DNA of 63,839 nt from positions 1 through 63,839 of the forward strand of contig JAEWQH010000052.1 of the NCBI GenBank assembly GCA_023399275.1, given 5' to 3'. Under the pieces are notes generated by a model. That model was not told where the DNA came from. It made no database searches and saw only the letters and a list, made by a program, of their open reading frames with translations. This DNA comes from Bacillota bacterium. GTDB lineage: Bacteria > Bacillota > Clostridia > Christensenellales > CAG-138. The position numbers and the translations under genes were made by a program. This document shows, piece after piece, positions 52,544-61,426 of the stretch. How positions within the stretch are numbered: position 1 is the first letter of the stretch; each line of letters opens with the position of its first letter.

Positions 52544-54274
52544 ATGGAAGATATCGCAAGCAAATCGGCGGGCTCGGACGCGCTGAAGATGGATGTGTTT
52601 TCAAAGATCGAATACAGCCGCCTGGAAATGGGCGCGCTGAAAAAGAGCCTCAAGGCGCACCTGCGCGCCCTAAAGAAAGCCGACACCTACGAGCAGGCGC
52701 GCGCGGCGTACCTCGCCTCACAGGAGGAAACCGGCCACCTCGAAACGAGCTATGTCGTTGCGAGCATTCGAAATACGCTGGACACCGCGGATAAGTTTTA
52801 TGACGGCGAGATGCAGTTTTTCAACCGCGCCGTCGCGCAGCTGATGCCCGTGAGCAAGGCGTTTACCGAGACGCTGCTTCGCTCGCCCTTTCGCGCGCAG
52901 TTTGAGGCGCAATACGGGCGGCAGCTTTTCACGCTCGCCGAGATCGACCACAAGACCCAGAGCACGAAGGTCGTCCCCGATCTGATTTTGCAGGGCAAGC
53001 TGGAAAACGTCTACAAGAAGACTACCGCCGCGTGCAAGACCACCTTCCGCGGAGAGGAAGTCAACTTCTACGGCCTGCTCAAGCACATGGAAAGCCCCGA
53101 CCGCGCGGAGCGCAAGGAGGCTTTTCTTGCCTGGGCGAAGCTCTACGAAGGCATATCGGAAAAACTGGACGAACAGTACGACAAGCTCACCAAGGTGCGC
53201 GTGCGCATGGCGAAAAAACTCGGCCTTGCGGACTATACGGCGCTTGGCTACCTCAACATGCACCGCGCGGACTACGGCCCGGAGGACGTGGCGCGCTTTC
53301 GCGAGCAGGTTCGTGCCGTCATCGTCCCCGCCGTGGAGAAGCTGCGGCAGGCGCAGGCAGCGCGCCTCGGCGTAGAGAAGCTCAAGTATTACGACGAGAC
53401 GTGCATCTTCCCCGACGGCAACGCAGACCCCGTCGGCGGCGAGAGCGTGCTGGTTCCAATCGCGCAGCGCATGTATCGCGAAATCTCCCCCGAGACGGGC
53501 GAGTTCTTCGATTTTCTGTCAAATCACGGCCTGTTTGACCTGGAGACACGCCCCGGCAAACACCTCGGCGGCTACTGCACCTATCTCTTCGACTACAAGG
53601 CGCCGTTTATCTTCTCCAACTTCAATGGAACGGCGGCGGACGTCAACGTGCTCACGCACGAGGCGGGGCACGCATTTGCGGGCTATACCGCCATGCGCAG
53701 TCAGCCGCTGCCGGCCTACCTGAGCTCCACCAGCGAAGTCAACGAAATCCACTCCATGACCATGGAGCACTTCGCCTACCCGTACCTGAAGGATTTCTTT
53801 GGTGCGGACAACGCAGAAAAAGCGAAGTATGCGCATCTTGCCGGCTCGCTTTCCACCATCCCCTATCTGGTGAGTGTGGACGAATTCCAGCACCGCGTGT
53901 ACGAAAACCCCGCCATGAGTGCAAAAGAGCGCCGGGCGGTTTGGCACGAGATCGAGCGTAAGTATCTCCCCTGGCGCGACTACGACGGCGTGCCCTTCCT
54001 CGAGGAAGGCGGATTCTGGATGCAGAAGCAGCACATCTTCCTCTATCCTTTCTATTATGTGGACTATGCGCTGGCGCAGGTCTGCGCCTTCCAGTTCTAC
54101 GGGCGGATGAAGCAGGATCACGCGCAGGCCTGGCAGTCGTATCTTGCGCTCTGCCGCGCAGGCGGGAGCAAGGGATATTTTGACCTGCTGCGGCTCGCCG
54201 GACTCGAGCTTCCGTTTGACGAAGGCAGCGTGGAGCGCGCTGTCCGCCACGTCATAGACGAGCTGAACGCCTGA
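52544..54274 (+). CDS. pepF: M3-family oligoendopeptidase (PepF-like)
   Basis: Cytosolic zinc metallopeptidase cleaving short peptides. 576 residues; zinc site HEAGH at about 371-375 (LTHEAGHAFAG), third ligand Glu in STSEVNEIHSMTMEHF, and a helical N-terminal half with an early Glu/Lys coiled region. The ATG at 52544 follows AGGAG with 9-nt spacing. An earlier in-frame start would extend through the GH3 promoter. A terminator follows. Confidence 0.92.
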   Translation: MEDIASKSAGSDALKMDVFSKIEYSRLEMGALKKSLKAHLRALKKADTYEQARAAYLASQEETGHLETSYVVASIRNTLDTADKFYDGEMQFFNRAVAQLMPVSKAFTETLLRSPFRAQFEAQYGRQLFTLAEIDHKTQSTKVVPDLILQGKLENVYKKTTAACKTTFRGEEVNFYGLLKHMESPDRAERKEAFLAWAKLYEGISEKLDEQYDKLTKVRVRMAKKLGLADYTALGYLNMHRADYGPEDVARFREQVRAVIVPAVEKLRQAQAARLGVEKLKYYDETCIFPDGNADPVGGESVLVPIAQRMYREISPETGEFFDFLSNHGLFDLETRPGKHLGGYCTYLFDYKAPFIFSNFNGTAADVNVLTHEAGHAFAGYTAMRSQPLPAYLSSTSEVNEIHSMTMEHFAYPYLKDFFGADNAEKAKYAHLAGSLSTIPYLVSVDEFQHRVYENPAMSAKERRAVWHEIERKYLPWRDYDGVPFLEEGGFWMQKQHIFLYPFYYVDYALAQVCAFQFYGRMKQDHAQAWQSYLALCRAGGSKGYFDLLRLAGLELPFDEGSVERAVRHVIDELNA

Positions 54275-54281
54275 AGCAACG

Positions 54282-54316
54282 GCGCCCGCGCTTGAGACAG
54301 AGCACGGGCGCTTTTT
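54282..54316 (+). terminator. Terminator after the M3 peptidase gene
   Basis: The stem GCGCCCG / CGGGCGC with a 16-nt loop is followed by TTTTT. Confidence 0.8.
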
Positions 54317-54396
54317 CCCACCACCGCATGGCGTGCACGCCGCGGGGATCGGGCGAAAAAACAGATGTAAACAAGTTGTGAGTTTTGCCGTTTTGA

Positions 54397-54426
54397 TTGA
54401 ATCCCCGGGAGGCGGTGTGGTATTAT
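54397..54426 (+). promoter_or_regulatory. Promoter of the LCP gene
   Basis: TTGAAT and TATTAT are separated by 18 nt, with a TG dinucleotide before the -10 (extended form). Confidence 0.6.
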
Positions 54427-54474
54427 GGTTGCGTTTTACAGAGTGTAATGAGTTCAGATAAACGAGGTGTACCC

Positions 54475-55590
54475 ATGTCGAAAATCATGAAGATCGTGCT
54501 CATCGTGCTGGCCGTGCTCGTGTTGGCCGTGCTTATCGTCGGCATCTACGTGCTCACCAGCATGCGGGCCGACGCAGTCGAGACCGTTGCAAAGCCGGTG
54601 GATCTCGTCCTTTCGGAAGAACCGGAGCCTGTGGAGGTCGTGCTTAGCGAGCCCACCCCCACGCCGACGTTGATGCCCATCTATGAAGAGGAAGCCAAGG
54701 CGGACAACATCGTCAATATCCTGCTCGTGGGCACCGACTCGCGCAGCACCAAGGCGACCGACAGCGCAGAGGGCCGCTCCGACTCCATGATGCTCGCCTC
54801 GATCAATACCGATCAGGGAACGATCACGCTGATCTCCTTCATGCGTGACTCGCGCGTGCACCGCGTCGGCAAGAGCGGCCGGTTCACGTTTTACGGCCGG
54901 CTCAACGGCGCGTTCAGCGGCGGCTACGGCGGCGGCGGCCCGGGCGAACTGATCAACACGCTCAACGAAAACTTCAAGCTCGATATTCAGGAGTATATCA
55001 CCGTCGGGTTCGACGGCTTCGCCGCGCTCATCGACCAAATCGGCGGGCTGGATGTGGACTGCGACCAGGCAGAGATCAACTTCATCAACGACCGCATCAA
55101 GGGCGACTTCGTCAACGAGCCGGATATCGTGCGCAAAGCGTCCACGATCAAATCGGATCCGGGGGTGATCCACCTCGACGGCGCACAGTGCCTCATCTAC
55201 GCGCGCAACCGCCACACGGGTGTTGACGGCGGCAGCGGCAATGATTTTGACCGCGTCAACCGCCAGCAGGAGATCATAGAGCTCGTGTTCCAGAAGGTGA
55301 CCAAGGAGATGAACGAACAGAGCGTGCTCGCGCTCATCACGTTTGCCTCGCAGTACATCTCGACGAATATGAAGCTGGATACGATGACCGATCTGGCCAA
55401 GCTGCTGCTGAGCAAGGGGATGACCTTCACAAAGACGACCATCCCCGCGGAAGGCACCTACTCCAACTATGTGGACGAGGACGGCACGAAGACCGACCAA
55501 CTGCAGTTTGATCTCGACGAAGCGGCAGATCAGCTCAATATCCTGCTCTACGGCGAATCGTTCGTCCCTACGCCTACACCGGCCGAGTGA
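54475..55590 (+). CDS. LytR-CpsA-Psr (LCP) family protein
   Basis: Membrane-anchored phosphotransferase that attaches wall teichoic acids or capsule to peptidoglycan. 371 residues. One N-terminal transmembrane helix (residues 7-30) is followed by a Glu/Pro/Thr-rich spacer, then the LCP domain with NILLVGTDSR, RSDSMMLASIN, SFMRDSRVHR, IQEYITVGFDGFAALID and the Arg-rich LIYARNRH. GAGGTG lies just upstream of the ATG at 54475. A strong terminator follows. Confidence 0.93.
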   Translation: MSKIMKIVLIVLAVLVLAVLIVGIYVLTSMRADAVETVAKPVDLVLSEEPEPVEVVLSEPTPTPTLMPIYEEEAKADNIVNILLVGTDSRSTKATDSAEGRSDSMMLASINTDQGTITLISFMRDSRVHRVGKSGRFTFYGRLNGAFSGGYGGGGPGELINTLNENFKLDIQEYITVGFDGFAALIDQIGGLDVDCDQAEINFINDRIKGDFVNEPDIVRKASTIKSDPGVIHLDGAQCLIYARNRHTGVDGGSGNDFDRVNRQQEIIELVFQKVTKEMNEQSVLALITFASQYISTNMKLDTMTDLAKLLLSKGMTFTKTTIPAEGTYSNYVDEDGTKTDQLQFDLDEAADQLNILLYGESFVPTPTPAE

Positions 55591-55614
55591 GGATCGCCGG
55601 CCGCAGGCCTCTCG

Positions 55615-55644
55615 CCGCCGCGCTGACTGCGCGGCGGTTTTTTT
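55615..55644 (+). terminator. Terminator after the LCP gene
   Basis: The stem CCGCCGCGC / GCGCGGCGG with a 5-nt loop is followed by seven T residues. Confidence 0.88.
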
Positions 55645-55688
55645 CGCGCCAAATTCGCTCGGCCGACTACTACCGCGCGCGCTGGCCG

Positions 55689-55697
55689 TGCTATACT
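55689..55697 (+). promoter_or_regulatory. Extended -10 immediately before the lipoprotein ATG
   Basis: TGC then TATACT; no -35 of note. Transcription would begin about at the ATG. Confidence 0.45.
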
Positions 55698-55703
55698 AGA
55701 CGC

Positions 55704-56606
55704 ATGAAACGCATTTTCGTATTGCTGACGATCCTGCTTCTCCCCCTCGCCGCTTGCTCGGCCGGCTCGGACGCGCAGTCGGCCGCGCCAACGCTTTTTG
55801 CCGCGCCCACCCCATCACCGGCGCCCGAGGAACCGCGCACCATTGCCGTCTTTGGCGCGGAGGACGCGCAGACATTTCTCGAAGGCATTCGCTCCGCGGC
55901 GGCAGGCGCGGGTGTCGAGATCGTCTCCATCGACGGCGGGCCGAATGCGCTCGCCGCATATCGACCCGAGGGAGAGGCGGCCGCCATCGTATACCTCGCC
56001 GACGCAGCGGATACGCTGCCGCAAGCCTCGATCCCGTTCTATGTATTCGCCGCGGCGGGGCAAAGCGTACCGGCCGGCACGCCGCACCTGACGTATGCCG
56101 CCGGCGACGCGCCGCAGCTCGCGCTGGACGCCGCGCTGAGCTATCCGCCGCATCTGGCGCCCGTACGTATGATCGGTCTCTTCTCCGCCGAGGACAGCGC
56201 TGCCTACGCGGTCTGGGCCGCCGCCAAGGCGAATGCGGATGTATTTGCAAAGCAGGAGTACTTTGCATCCACCGCGGAAACCGCGCTTGCGGATTGGCTG
56301 ACGGAGACGCTCACGCGCTATTATCCCGGCATGCTGGACGCGATCTATGCCGAATCCGGTGCGCTGGCGGTCGCCGCTGCGGATACGCTCGCGAGCCTTG
56401 GCCGCGACGACCTCGAGGTCTTCTCCGCCGCGTCGGATGCAGGCGCCGCGGGCAAACTTTCGCCCATCCTTCTCTGCGCCGCCGGGGCAAACGAGGCGGA
56501 CGCGGGTGCGCGCTGCTACGTTGAGGCGGTCAAGCTGCTCTCCGGCGGCACGGCCGAAAACGGCACACTTTCCCCTACGCTCAGCTGGTATCCGGAGAAC
56601 CCGTAG
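55704..56606 (+). CDS. Lipoprotein, substrate-binding-like (300 aa)
   Basis: Signal peptide with lipobox (LLLPLAAC), then a Pro/Ala-rich spacer. The domain's beta-alpha pattern (IAVFGAEDAQTFLEGIRSAAAGAGVEIVSIDGG) resembles type 1 periplasmic sugar-binding proteins such as xylose or ribose binders. No ABC transporter genes adjoin it, so it may be a lone sensor or the remnant of a transporter. The ATG at 55704 lies 6 nt after an extended -10 (TGC TATACT) and lacks a ribosome binding site, pointing to a leaderless mRNA. Ala/Glu-rich. Confidence 0.7.
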   Translation: MKRIFVLLTILLLPLAACSAGSDAQSAAPTLFAAPTPSPAPEEPRTIAVFGAEDAQTFLEGIRSAAAGAGVEIVSIDGGPNALAAYRPEGEAAAIVYLADAADTLPQASIPFYVFAAAGQSVPAGTPHLTYAAGDAPQLALDAALSYPPHLAPVRMIGLFSAEDSAAYAVWAAAKANADVFAKQEYFASTAETALADWLTETLTRYYPGMLDAIYAESGALAVAAADTLASLGRDDLEVFSAASDAGAAGKLSPILLCAAGANEADAGARCYVEAVKLLSGGTAENGTLSPTLSWYPENP

Positions 56607-56622
56607 TTTTGTGGGTACGCAA

Positions 56623-56655
56623 AAGGCGCGGAAGACCATCCGCGCCTTGTTTTCG
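56623..56655 (+). terminator. Bidirectional terminator between lipoprotein and L,D-transpeptidase
   Basis: The stem AAGGCGCGG / CCGCGCCTT lies between convergent genes, with a T-rich end on the plus strand and TTTTG on the minus strand. Confidence 0.75.
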
Positions 56656-56673
56656 CCCTCTGCTGCGCATCCT

Positions 56674-57744
56674 TCAATCCAGAATGATGCCCCAGCCCTT
56701 GATGATGCGGTTCGGTTTGACATAGCCCGTCTCGTTTTGGTAGGCGATCTTCGTCCATCCGTCCTCCGTCGTCTCCAGCACTTGAATGGAGACGCGCGCC
56801 GGCGCCTTGACGATCTGCTCGGCATCCAAGCTCGGCTCGGCATAGAGCCACTCCGTCGAGCGAAGCAGATCCGCATCCTCCCGGGTGTCCATCTCGCCCT
56901 CACGGTAAGAGATGTAGCCGCGCAGGACATACCCCTCCTTCTCGCCAAAGCGTACCTTCACCCAGACCTCGCTGTCGAGCAGCACCTCCAGCTCGTCCCC
57001 CACGGCCAGCCGGGCTACGCTGTCAAAGCCGTTTCCGCTGCCCTTACGCATGCGCGCGCCCTCCACCGTGACCCAAGCGCGCGGGTTCGGCAGCTCCGCC
57101 GCTTCGTCTACAATGGTCTTTTGAAATGCGTCGTATTCGGCAAACGACATCTCGCTCTTCAGCGCGCGTTTGAGGTCGCGGTTGCTCGGCTCGGTTGCGC
57201 TGATCTCTATCGTCGTCCCCGGACAGGCGTAGTAGTACAGCCACCGGGCATCCTCCACATACAGCCGCACACAGCCGTGGGACACCTTCGAGCCCATGTC
57301 GCTGTAGGGCTTTCGCTTGAGTGAATCCACCGAGCGTTCGCCAAAGAGCAGCGAGTGGAAGTAGATGCTGCCCACGATCTGCACCCAGTAGCGCGCATAT
57401 TCGCCGCCAAAGTTGGCGAACTTGCCAAAGCGCTCCCGCCCGCCGATCTTCCAGATGCCGCGCGGCGTTGGCGTAGCCTCATCCTCCGGGTCCGCCTCAT
57501 CCACGTCCGTGCGCCCGCTCGAGCAGAGAAACCGGCGCACCACCTTTGTATACTCGCCGTTTTCGTCCTTTTCAAACACGGTGACGATCTGATTTTTCAG
57601 ATCGAGCAGGATATAGTATTTTTCCGGATCGTCGTTTTTCAACTCGTCCATCGCCCGCGTCCGCCCCGGCATCAGCAGCACCGAACAAAGCGCCACCGCG
57701 GCGCAGAGCATCCCGACGAACCTTCGCACGATCTTCCCTCCCAT
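56674..57744 (-). CDS. L,D-transpeptidase with C-terminal SH3 domains
   Basis: Secreted peptidoglycan cross-linker (3-3 type) or anchoring enzyme. A signal peptide (residues 1-31) precedes the YkuD catalytic domain, with H..(x)n..SHGCVRL (catalytic Cys about residue 158) and the upstream HSLLF. Two SH3-like repeats (residues about 225-285 and 295-356), each with a WV.V or WT.I core, probably bind wall. The ATG has GGGAAGATCGT-type upstream context. Between a lipoprotein and the NlpC/P60 gene, in an envelope cluster. Confidence 0.9.
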   Translation of the reverse strand: MGGKIVRRFVGMLCAAVALCSVLLMPGRTRAMDELKNDDPEKYYILLDLKNQIVTVFEKDENGEYTKVVRRFLCSSGRTDVDEADPEDEATPTPRGIWKIGGRERFGKFANFGGEYARYWVQIVGSIYFHSLLFGERSVDSLKRKPYSDMGSKVSHGCVRLYVEDARWLYYYACPGTTIEISATEPSNRDLKRALKSEMSFAEYDAFQKTIVDEAAELPNPRAWVTVEGARMRKGSGNGFDSVARLAVGDELEVLLDSEVWVKVRFGEKEGYVLRGYISYREGEMDTREDADLLRSTEWLYAEPSLDAEQIVKAPARVSIQVLETTEDGWTKIAYQNETGYVKPNRIIKGWGIILD

Positions 57745-57820
57745 GATAAGCGGATGCGCGGGATCGGCTCAAATCCGCCGGTCCCGCGCAAATTTTGTTT
57801 TATCTCCTCCGCGCCGCGGC

Positions 57821-60097
57821 TTAGAACACGCGGTATGCGCAGATGAAGTGCTTGGTCCAGTATCCGCCGGACTTGAGTACGGAGGAGGACTGGCGCACCT
57901 TGCCCTCGGAGGAACTGGCGTCGATCATCTTCCCGCTGCCGAGATAGATGCCCACGTGGCCGGTCGAGTCGGTCTCACCGGAAAACACGAGGATATCGCC
58001 GCGCTCAATCGAGCTCATGCTCGTAATACGCTGGTAGCGCGACGTCGAGCGCCAGGCGATGGACGTCATGTAGCTCGTGCTCACGCCCGCGTTCTTGAGG
58101 CACCAGTAGACGAATCCCGAGCAATCGAAGGTATTCGGCCCCTTTGCACCGCGCACATATTTGCTGCCGATCTTGCTCTGCGCGAGGTCCACGAGCTTTT
58201 CCACGCCGGTCTTGTTGGACGCGCTGCTGCCGGAGCTGCCGGAGCTGCTGCTCGAGCCGCTCGACGACGAGCTGCCCTTTGACCCGCTGGAGGACTCCTT
58301 ACTGCTCGACGGCGAAGAGGATGCCTTTTTCGCGCTCGAGGAGTTCATCATGGTCAGCGTCACGCTGCCCACCTTGCCGTCCTGCGTCAAGCCGGAGCGC
58401 TTTTGGAACGCCTTGACCGCATCCTCGGTGATCTCGCCGAAGTAGCCCGTTGCATTCGCGCTGGAGAGATAGTTGAGCTTGGCAAGGCGCTGCTGCATGT
58501 TCTTCACATCCGTGCCGTAATCACCGAGTTGCAGCACCATCGCCTGCGCATCACCCGAGAGAAGCAAATCGCGCGTTACGGGGCCGAGCGCGCCATCCCG
58601 CGTCAAACCGTTTGCCTGCTGAAAGGCCTTGATGGCGGAGACCGTAGCCTTCCCCATCACGCCGTCCGGCTTAAAGGTAATGTAGCCGAGCTTTTTGAGC
58701 GCGACCTGGCAATCGTAAATCACCTGGTTTTCATCACCGAGGGTAAAGGCATTGCCGACCACATCCTCGCCGTAAAGCATCTCCAAGGTCTTCGATCCGA
58801 CTTTGCCGTCCGCAGTCAGGTCGTTTTTCTTTTGAAAAGCCTTTACGGAGACCTCGGTCTTTTCGCCGAACGTACCGAGGATATTCGCCTTGTTATCGAG
58901 GTACCCCAGCTCATAGAGCCGCTGTTGAACGCCCTCGACATCCGCGCCGGAGTCGCCCAACTGCATGACATAGACCTTTGCTTCCTCGTTCATGAGCGCA
59001 GTATAGGTCTCCTGCCCGCAAATTCCGTCCTCCAAAAGGCCGTTGTGCCGCTGAAAGCTCTTGAGCGCGCTCTGCGTCAGAGAGCCGAAGTGCTCCGTCG
59101 GCTCGTCGGAGTCCATATATCCGAGCTCCATCAGTCGGGTCTGGATCGTGGCGATGAGCGGATCGTCGTCCCCCGATTTCAACTCGCTGGTGAACACCGC
59201 TTCCGCCGTAGACTCGGTCGTACTCGTCTTGGTGGTCTGCTCGGCAGTTTCGGTATCTGTCGAGACCGTGCCGTCCGCCGTCGCATCGCCATCCGTCTGG
59301 GTGCCGTCGATCGTCGCGTTTTCCAGCGCGGTCTGCTCAGCCTCCAGCGCCGTAAAGGCAGCCAGTTGCTCGCCCTCATCCGCCTTGGTGTTTTTCCCCG
59401 GCAGCGTAATGGCCAGGATGATCACCGCAATGAGGAGTACGCCAAACGCGCCGCTGCCGATGAGGAGCGTACGCTGCGGCAGCTTCATCAGAAAGGCGTA
59501 GAACTTGCGAATCCCGAGGTATACGCCCCGCGCGGCAAACCGCAGCGCGGTGAGGAGCGCTTTTTTTACTTTGTCCAGCGTGCTACGCGCCGCCGCGGCT
59601 CCGTCTTTGGGTAGCAACGAAGCGCTCTTTTCGGCGGACGCGGCAACCTCCGTCTCCGGCAGGTCCTCCACCTGAACCAGCTTTGCTCCGAATGCCTGTA
59701 GCTGCCTGCCGAGCTTTTTGAGGGTTCGCTTGAGCTTGAATTTCTTTTTTTTCTTTGGAGCGGCTGTCGCCGCGTAGCGGGATTCGTAGGTGTCCCTTGC
59801 GGATGTCTTCCGCGCGGCCTGCGTCTCTTTTTTCTGCGCGGCTTGCGCAGTTTTCTTCTGCGCCGTCATGCGCGCTGTACGCGTTTCATCCGTTCGTGCG
59901 CCTGCGCTCTTTGACGCGGCGGCCATATGCGCTGCACCCTTTGCCGTGCGGCGTTCGCCACCGGAGGCAGCCGCCCGCGCGGACTTCTGCGGTGCCGCGG
60001 GAGCTTTCCCCCGCGCTGCGCCGCTGCGCCCGGTCCGGTCTTTTTGCGCGGAGCTCGCCTTTGTGCGCTTTCGTTCAATACTGGGGTCAGTAGGCAC
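57821..60097 (-). CDS. Large NlpC/P60 endopeptidase with four peptidoglycan-binding repeats
   Basis: 758 residues. The GTG at 60097 follows AAAGGAG with 7-nt spacing and is preferred over an upstream ATG. Residues 1-180 are very basic and Ala/Lys/Arg-rich, probably cytosolic. A transmembrane helix (about 215-240) leads to an acidic Thr-rich spacer, then four PG_binding_1 repeats (each with an F..T..A.K.FQ core). A Ser/Lys-rich low-complexity linker (repeats of SSS) precedes the NlpC/P60 domain, with catalytic Cys about 659 in FDCSGFVYWC and His about 715 in GHVGIY. Cleaves D-gamma-Glu-diamino acid bonds. Confidence 0.9.
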   Translation of the reverse strand: MPTDPSIERKRTKASSAQKDRTGRSGAARGKAPAAPQKSARAAASGGERRTAKGAAHMAAASKSAGARTDETRTARMTAQKKTAQAAQKKETQAARKTSARDTYESRYAATAAPKKKKKFKLKRTLKKLGRQLQAFGAKLVQVEDLPETEVAASAEKSASLLPKDGAAAARSTLDKVKKALLTALRFAARGVYLGIRKFYAFLMKLPQRTLLIGSGAFGVLLIAVIILAITLPGKNTKADEGEQLAAFTALEAEQTALENATIDGTQTDGDATADGTVSTDTETAEQTTKTSTTESTAEAVFTSELKSGDDDPLIATIQTRLMELGYMDSDEPTEHFGSLTQSALKSFQRHNGLLEDGICGQETYTALMNEEAKVYVMQLGDSGADVEGVQQRLYELGYLDNKANILGTFGEKTEVSVKAFQKKNDLTADGKVGSKTLEMLYGEDVVGNAFTLGDENQVIYDCQVALKKLGYITFKPDGVMGKATVSAIKAFQQANGLTRDGALGPVTRDLLLSGDAQAMVLQLGDYGTDVKNMQQRLAKLNYLSSANATGYFGEITEDAVKAFQKRSGLTQDGKVGSVTLTMMNSSSAKKASSSPSSSKESSSGSKGSSSSSGSSSSSGSSGSSASNKTGVEKLVDLAQSKIGSKYVRGAKGPNTFDCSGFVYWCLKNAGVSTSYMTSIAWRSTSRYQRITSMSSIERGDILVFSGETDSTGHVGIYLGSGKMIDASSSEGKVRQSSSVLKSGGYWTKHFICAYRVF

Positions 60098-60144
60098 GTT
60101 TAGACTCCTTTCGGCTCGCAGCAATTTTGCCGCCGCCTATCCAT

Positions 60145-60253
60145 CCAAATCCTGTGTCATGCTGATGATAGCAATCCATCTTTGGGTTTCGTCTCCCAGC
60201 GCCGCCGGTAGACAGCGCCCGATCCTGAAACATGCTGAGTATAGCAACCAATC
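60145..60253 (-). repeat. Two 36-nt imperfect direct repeats in the leader of the NlpC/P60 gene
   Basis: 60145-60180 and 60218-60253 share 27 of 36 positions (core TTGCTAT, TCAGCATG, CAGGAT on the minus strand), 73 nt apart start to start. Each holds an extended -10-like block (TGC TATACT and TGC TATCAT). They could be tandem promoters with an operator, or a tandem structured RNA. Confidence 0.5.
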
Positions 60254-60302
60254 GTGTCATTTGGTTGAACAATTTTTTAAGATTCGTTAAATCCGACATT
60301 GT

Positions 60303-61340
60303 TCAACTATCGTAGTATTCCCCGCGGCGATAGTCATAGATGGCCGCGTTGTATTTTTTCAGATCATCCAGCACGCGCCCTGTTCCGATGGCCACGCAGG
60401 AGACCGGATCCTCCGCGATCCGGCAGGGGACGTTCGTGCGCTCCGTGACGTACCGGTCGAATCCGGCGAGCAATGCGCCCCCGCCGGTGACCACGATGCC
60501 TGCGCTTGCTATGTCGCTCGCCAGCGACGGCGGCGTACGCTCCAACAGAGCGCGCACCCGCCCCATGATGGCCGAGAGCGGCTCGCTCAGCGCGTCCACC
60601 ATCTCGTTGGTGCCGATCGGAATCGCCTCCGGCTGTCCCGTAACGACATTTCTGCCTCGAACCTCTATGACGCGCTGTTCTTTTTCAATATGCGCGCGCC
60701 CGTAAGCGATCTTGATGTCCTCCGCGTTGCGCTCGCCGATGTAGAGGCTGTGTTTCCGCTTCATATAGCCGCGCAGCGCCTCGTCAAACTTATCCCCCGC
60801 CATCTTGATGGAATCGGAGATCACGGTTGCACCGCGTGAAATCACCGCGATATCCGTCGTCCCGCCGCCGATGTCGAGCACCATGTGTCCGGACGCGCTG
60901 TTGATATCGAGCCCTGCGCCGATGGCCGCGGCGATCGGCTCCTCGATGAGATAGCTGTAGCGCGCGCCTGCCTCGTTTGATGCTTCGATAACGCAGCGCT
61001 TCTCCGCCTCCGTCACCCCCGAGGGCACGCAGACCAACGCGCGAGGCCGGTAGAGCAGCCGCGTTCCAACCACCTTTTGAAAAAAGTAGCGCAGCATGCG
61101 CGCCGTCACGTCAAAGTTGGAGATAACGCCGTCACGCAGCGGCCGAATGACAACGATGTCCGCCGGTTCACGGCCCATAAGCTTGCGCGCTTCTTCACCG
61201 ATGGCCGTAATGCGGCCGGTGACACGCTCCACCGCGACGACGGACGGCTCCTTGAGTACGATCCCCTTGCCCTTGACGAAGACCAGCGTCGAGGATGTCC
61301 CGAGGTCGATCCCGATATCGGATGTGTCAAACAAACCCAT
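60303..61340 (-). CDS. mreB: MreB/Mbl-family rod shape-determining protein
   Basis: Actin-like filament protein that guides lateral wall synthesis. 345 residues; the phosphate-1 loop is DIGIDLGTSSTLVFV, with LDIGGGTTDIAVIS as phosphate 2 and GIVVTGGGALLAGFD as the adenosine motif. The ATG at 61340 follows GCAGGAGA. mreC and mreD are not adjacent, so this is probably the Mbl/MreBH-type copy rather than the mreBCD operon copy. A promoter lies 57 nt upstream. Confidence 0.93.
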   Translation of the reverse strand: MGLFDTSDIGIDLGTSSTLVFVKGKGIVLKEPSVVAVERVTGRITAIGEEARKLMGREPADIVVIRPLRDGVISNFDVTARMLRYFFQKVVGTRLLYRPRALVCVPSGVTEAEKRCVIEASNEAGARYSYLIEEPIAAAIGAGLDINSASGHMVLDIGGGTTDIAVISRGATVISDSIKMAGDKFDEALRGYMKRKHSLYIGERNAEDIKIAYGRAHIEKEQRVIEVRGRNVVTGQPEAIPIGTNEMVDALSEPLSAIMGRVRALLERTPPSLASDIASAGIVVTGGGALLAGFDRYVTERTNVPCRIAEDPVSCVAIGTGRVLDDLKKYNAAIYDYRRGEYYDS

Positions 61341-61397
61341 GCAATCTCCTGCCTCCGCGTGGTTCAAACAGACATATCGAACCTATGATACCAATTG

Positions 61398-61426
61398 ATT
61401 TTATCATGGGATGGTATCCCGGGCAA
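61398..61426 (-). promoter_or_regulatory. mreB promoter
   Basis: TTGCCC and TAAAAT with a 17-nt spacer on the minus strand. Confidence 0.6.

Noticed and set aside
60098..60302. ydaO-type c-di-AMP riboswitch in the NlpC/P60 leader
   Set aside because: The conserved core sequences of that riboswitch are not present; only the two imperfect repeats are seen.
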